From Chitinophagaceae bacterium (GTDB lineage: Bacteria; Bacteroidota; Bacteroidia; Chitinophagales; Chitinophagaceae), in the NCBI GenBank assembly GCA_017307755.1, contig JAFKGQ010000018.1:62001-126000 (forward strand): a stretch of 64,000 bases of DNA, in the 5' to 3' direction. Position 1 is the stretch's first letter. Every line of letters begins with the position of its first letter. Both the position numbers and the translations under genes were made by a program. This document shows, piece after piece, positions 62,408-64,000 of this stretch. The notes beneath the pieces are model-generated. The model was not told the origin of the DNA, ran no database searches, and worked only from the letters and a program-made list of their open reading frames with translations.

Positions 62408-63655
62408 TTATCTTGGATCTCCATAAAATGTCATTTCTTCTATGTTGAAAAAGGTGTTGGTCTTCGATACGTTCTGCAGGCATTCAAATCGTATATAACG
62501 CACTTTGGGGAGATTGAAGTCGAAATTATAGGAGAAGCCCGCATTCCAGAAGGAAAGGTCATCGTTTGTATACTGCGGATTGGGGAGCCCTGAAGGTTTA
62601 TCCGGCAGGGTGAAAAATCCCAGGTTAACCCAGCCGTTAGGCGTGACACCTCCTACGGGTGGGAGATGGTCCGCATCAGGCATGGTTTCGTCGACAGGCG
62701 TGCTGGAACGTCCCCATAATACCCAGGTCAGCGGGGCTCCCGCCTGCCAAAGCCAGTTCCCGCTGCCATCAATGCCCCTGTCCCAGATGATATAACGGCT
62801 CAGTTTTGCCGTCTCGCCCATGTCGAATGTGATCACGGCCGGCCATACCAGTGGTTGAATGGGTTGCGTAGTGTGATAGCCGGGCGACCCGGTATTGCCG
62901 TCCCATATATTTTGTATGACCCATCCAAAACCTGTAGGCGCATCCGTGCCAAGGACATAGGGCATGAATTTGGATTTGTCCATCTGAGATTCATAAAGAG
63001 GCTTGATATTATTAAACACGGTGTCGGATATATTCCCCCACTTGTCCGTGATGTACACACCAAACTGTCTCGGAATCGTGTCGTAACCACGCAAACTGAA
63101 TTGGATAGTGTCCTTATCCGAATAGTTCTGTGAGATCACCTGCAGTTTGTTTTGAATATCCGCTGTGATAGTGATCACCCCGACGGGAGCCCGTAATTTA
63201 TTAAGGGCCATGATATGCACGCCGCTAAAGTCGGGGCTCATGGTCACGGTAGGCAGGGTCTTTCTATACGCAGGCGTGTCGGGATGGACGGTGACGACCA
63301 CGGAGTCACTTCGGACTTCCGCCCGGCTGACCGTCCAAAGCGTTACCTGGTAATCCTGGCTTTTGGCAAAACCACCCACCGTAATGCTGTCGGAATAGTA
63401 AGAGGATTTGGTTTGACGGCTGGCTTTATCATTGATCTTGTACTGTGCCTGCACATAAAGTATATTCTTCGAGTCGGGCAGGTCATACGTGATATAAGCA
63501 CCGCCATTGAAGTTTGTTACCTTGATATTCGTTACGACCCCCGGCTTGGTCTTGTCATTGGAGACGATGGTATTATAGCCGTCCGTCTTCTTACAGCCAG
63601 GTTGCAGCGCCAGCACCAGCAACAGGATGAACGATGATATTTTATATGCTTTCAT
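62408..63655 (-). CDS. DUF4959/DUF5126/DUF5000 surface lipoprotein
   Basis: The protein (415 residues from MKAYKISSFILLL) has a lipoprotein leader ending ALQPGCKK. It shows the usual Bacteroidetes order: DUF4959 (TKPGVVTNIKVTNFNGGAYI), DUF5126 near the middle (YKINDKASRQTKSSYYSDSI, then FGVYITDKWGNISD) and a C-terminal DUF5000 discoidin domain (IQNIWDGNTGSPGYH, TFDMGETAKLSRYIIWDRG, KVRYIRFECLQN). The start at 63655 leaves 20 bases after the SusD stop; a start at 63682 would overlap that gene. It is predicted to be a glycan-binding accessory of the neighbouring SusCD system. Confidence 0.87.
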   Translation of the reverse strand: MKAYKISSFILLLVLALQPGCKKTDGYNTIVSNDKTKPGVVTNIKVTNFNGGAYITYDLPDSKNILYVQAQYKINDKASRQTKSSYYSDSITVGGFAKSQDYQVTLWTVSRAEVRSDSVVVTVHPDTPAYRKTLPTVTMSPDFSGVHIMALNKLRAPVGVITITADIQNKLQVISQNYSDKDTIQFSLRGYDTIPRQFGVYITDKWGNISDTVFNNIKPLYESQMDKSKFMPYVLGTDAPTGFGWVIQNIWDGNTGSPGYHTTQPIQPLVWPAVITFDMGETAKLSRYIIWDRGIDGSGNWLWQAGAPLTWVLWGRSSTPVDETMPDADHLPPVGGVTPNGWVNLGFFTLPDKPSGLPNPQYTNDDLSFWNAGFSYNFDFNLPKVRYIRFECLQNVSKTNTFFNIEEMTFYGDPR

Positions 63656-63675
63656 ATGTCTTTGAGCAATTTTGA

Positions 63676-64000
63676 TTACCAATAAAGGGTCTGTGTAAGA
63701 TTAGGGTTCGTCAGAATGTCATAATCCTGTATCGGGTAGAAGTAGTTCCGCAGTCCGAATATGGGCTGGAATACGTTCAACACCTGATAGTAGCCATTGA
63801 CCGTCCTGTCAAATACATTCCATCCCTGTACCGGGCCCGCCAACACACTCTGCAGCTCTTTCCATCTCCTCAGATCCCAGCCTGCCTGTCCTTCAAAAGC
63901 CAGCTCGATACGTCTTTCCTGGTGGATGATGGCCCGGAGCCCTTCCTTGGTAGAAGGTTTACCCGGATTGCGGGAATAATTGTTCCAGGAATCGACTACG
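63676..64000 (-). CDS. SusD/RagB-family lipoprotein, C-terminal part (right edge)
   Basis: The last 107 codons of a SusD homologue lie here and the gene continues past the window. The frame reads STKEGLRAIIHQERRIELAF, GQAGWDLRRWKELQSVL, YYFYPI-like ending as NYFYPIQDYDILTNPNL and stops at TAA 63676-63678. The helix ERRIELAFEGQ and the RRW motif are typical of SusD C-termini. A SusC gene is expected further right. It is the first gene visible here of the fucose operon and would supply the surface glycan-binding lid. Confidence 0.9.
   Translation of the reverse strand, partial: VVDSWNNYSRNPGKPSTKEGLRAIIHQERRIELAFEGQAGWDLRRWKELQSVLAGPVQGWNVFDRTVNGYYQVLNVFQPIFGLRNYFYPIQDYDILTNPNLTQTLYW

Noticed and set aside
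1..64000. CRISPR arrays, tRNA or rRNA genes, insertion sequences, attachment sites
   Set aside because: No regularly spaced repeats, tRNA-like folds, transposase or integrase frames or flanking direct repeats were noticed on reading both strands.

Overview
The window is chromosomal DNA of a Bacteroidetes bacterium, most likely of the Chitinophagaceae type. The evidence is two SusC/SusD-type loci, lipoproteins with Bacteroidetes domains (DUF4959, DUF4998, DUF5000), LytS-type and hybrid sensor kinases, and promoter-like TTTG/TAnnTTTG elements. G+C is about 47-50% in the lines counted by hand, with one AT-richer patch near 53.2-55.2 kb. No tRNA, rRNA, CRISPR array, insertion sequence or phage structural gene was seen.

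Layout. 0-2.2 kb (minus): ABC-2 exporter (ATPase, permease) followed by a LytS-type kinase cut by the left edge. 2.4-9.6 kb (plus): ROK regulator, SusC, SusD and a secreted creatininase-like hydrolase. 9.6-11.2 kb: a 38-codon membrane peptide, a terminator, a Ser/Thr/Ala-rich exported protein and a probable beta-barrel protein. 11.2-12.9 kb: a short, atypical P450 divergent from an ArsR-type regulator. 13.0-16.1 kb: a DUF1800/DUF1501 pair. 16.1-23.1 kb (minus): GMC oxidoreductase, NTF2-like protein, ceramidase-like hydrolase and a 1182-residue fusion of a glycosidase-like domain with two alpha/beta-hydrolase domains. 23.1-27.7 kb: vanadium-haloperoxidase-like lipoprotein, AraC regulator, GH95 fucosidase. 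27.8-34.9 kb (minus): a planctomycete-like operon (DUF1549/DUF1553 cytochrome protein, DUF1501, NHL propeller, DUF2231-cytochrome-LRR). 35.0-43.7 kb: RND pump with its TetR regulator, TPR kinase, thioredoxin-fold protein and hybrid kinase. 43.7-46.7 kb: MFS pump, SDR and TetR regulator sharing three operators. 47.5-53.2 kb (minus): a compact eight-gene NAD/ADP-ribose operon. 53.3-55.8 kb: a broken AraC gene, an amidohydrolase and a PAP2 phosphatase. 55.8-64.0 kb (minus): an L-fucose utilisation operon (SusD, two surface lipoproteins, GH29, L-fuconate dehydratase, symporter-mutarotase fusion, SDR) that continues past the right edge.

How the genes work together. The fucose operon can be read as a pathway: glycan capture outside the cell, release of L-fucose by GH29, Na+-coupled uptake through a symporter carrying its own mutarotase domain, oxidation by the SDR and dehydration of L-fuconate. 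The most notable system is the NAD operon. An ADP-ribose-sensing NrtR-type regulator, a nicotinamide phosphoribosyltransferase homologue and a short PRPP-synthetase homologue flank KptA, an ADP-ribosylglycohydrolase remnant, a crystallin-J1-like protein, DUF4291 and a PPP-type phosphatase. The Prs/NAMPT pairing is that of ordinary nicotinamide salvage, but also that of the phage NARP1 pathway, which rebuilds NAD+ from ADP-ribose. The sequence alone does not decide between them.
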